Below are positions 8,104 to 8,375 of a DNA stretch of 8,375 bases, one piece after another. Under the pieces are notes generated by a model. That model worked only from the letters and a program-made list of their open reading frames with translations. It made no database searches and was not told the DNA's origin. Origin of the DNA: JBFWQM01 sp050249455. Its GTDB lineage: Bacteria > Pseudomonadota > Alphaproteobacteria > MPNO01 > VGEU01. The stretch spans positions 1 to 8,375 of the forward strand of contig JBFWQM010000231.1 in NCBI GenBank assembly GCA_050249455.1, in the 5' to 3' direction. Within the stretch, counting starts at the first letter, position 1, and each line of letters opens with the position of its first letter. Position numbers and translations under genes: made by a program.

Positions 8104-8140
8104 TTGACCCCATATTTCCGGCCCGCTAGTCTCCGGTCAA
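8104..8140 (+). promoter_or_regulatory. Candidate overlapping divergent promoters with TTGACC...GGTCAA inverted repeat
   Basis: TTGACC (8104-8109), a 17-base spacer and TAGTCT (8127-8132) form a plausible promoter for the thioesterase. GGTCAA (8135-8140) reads TTGACC on the minus strand, with AATATG (8116-8111) 18 bases on as a weak -10 for the reductase. Each -10 would lie in the other promoter's spacer. The 6-bp inverted repeat could equally be an operator. The rest of 7982-8184 shows only GC-rich minor hairpins and the two ribosome binding sites. Confidence 0.35.
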
Positions 8141-8184
8141 GACGGCCGCGCCCTGGGCCGCGTCTGTAGGGAGGCCGAGGCCGC

Positions 8185-8375
8185 ATGACCACGCTCGGGA
8201 TCGCCGAGACCCAAGCAAAATTCGACGAGATCACGGCCCCGTGGCTGAACGAGCTCGGCATGACCATCGAGGCGCTGGACAAGGGCTTCGTGCGCATCCG
8301 CACCCCGTTCGACCGGCGCATCGCGCATGCCCGCGGCATCGTCTCCGGGCAGTCGCTGCTGGCGGTCGCGGACGC
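8185..8375 (+). CDS. PaaI-type hotdog-fold thioesterase, partial (cut by window end)
   Basis: Only the first 63 codons are present and the frame is open to the right edge. The ATG at 8185 has GAGG five bases upstream (8177-8180). The visible residues run MTTLGIAETQ...PWLNELGMTIEALDKGFVRIRTPF and then IAHARGIVSGQSLLAVAD (46-63). This matches the N-terminal strand, central helix and 'G-x-V/I-S-G-x-x-x-x-x-x-A-D' segment of PaaI-family acyl-CoA thioesterases, which hydrolyse acyl- or aryl-CoA thioesters in the cytoplasm. About half of a typical 140-residue member is visible. The possible functional link to the thiolase (both act on CoA thioesters) is inference; they are 5 kb apart. It is divergent from the FMN reductase. 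Confidence 0.85.
   Translation, partial: MTTLGIAETQAKFDEITAPWLNELGMTIEALDKGFVRIRTPFDRRIAHARGIVSGQSLLAVAD

Overview
The window is GC-rich (roughly 70% by eye) and gene-dense. It carries seven complete protein genes, one short gene found from its ribosome binding site and overlaps, and one gene cut off at the right edge. Codon use, the alanine-rich chemoreceptor with a long charged linker after its HAMP domain, the HDFNN-type histidine kinase and the mix of small metabolic genes suggest a free-living, motile alphaproteobacterium. This is inference; no rRNA, tRNA or lineage marker is present. I see no insertion sequence, phage gene, CRISPR array or toxin-antitoxin pair.

Left block (51-1971, minus strand): three overlapping genes read leftwards in the order Rid-family protein, 62-residue exported or membrane-anchored small protein, sodium-coupled amino-acid-type transporter (NSS/LeuT fold). 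The first two overlap by 4 bases (GTGA) and the last two by 19, so they are almost certainly co-translated. The Rid protein lacks the catalytic arginine of true RidA deaminases.

Centre (1972-5500, plus strand): divergent from the trio is an SCP2-type thiolase. A compact nested inverted repeat (3240-3307) follows it and ends one base before the start of a two-TM methyl-accepting chemotaxis protein. The inner stem (12 bp, perfect) shares an 11-mer with the left end of the window, just beyond the transporter stop, which hints at a dispersed intergenic repeat.

Right block (5508-7981, minus strand): a cytoplasmic GAF-domain histidine kinase converges on the chemoreceptor with only 7 bases between stop codons. 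Upstream of it lie a four-TM GtrA-like protein and a YieF/ChrR-type FMN reductase. Divergent from the reductase is a PaaI-type hotdog thioesterase (8185 to the right edge).

The two divergent intergenic regions (1972-2054 and 7982-8184) each contain TTGAC and GTCAA elements facing one another. These could be opposed -35 boxes or a shared operator. No obviously new multi-gene system is visible. The best candidates for follow-up are the coupled Rid/small protein/transporter trio and the nested palindrome in front of the chemoreceptor.
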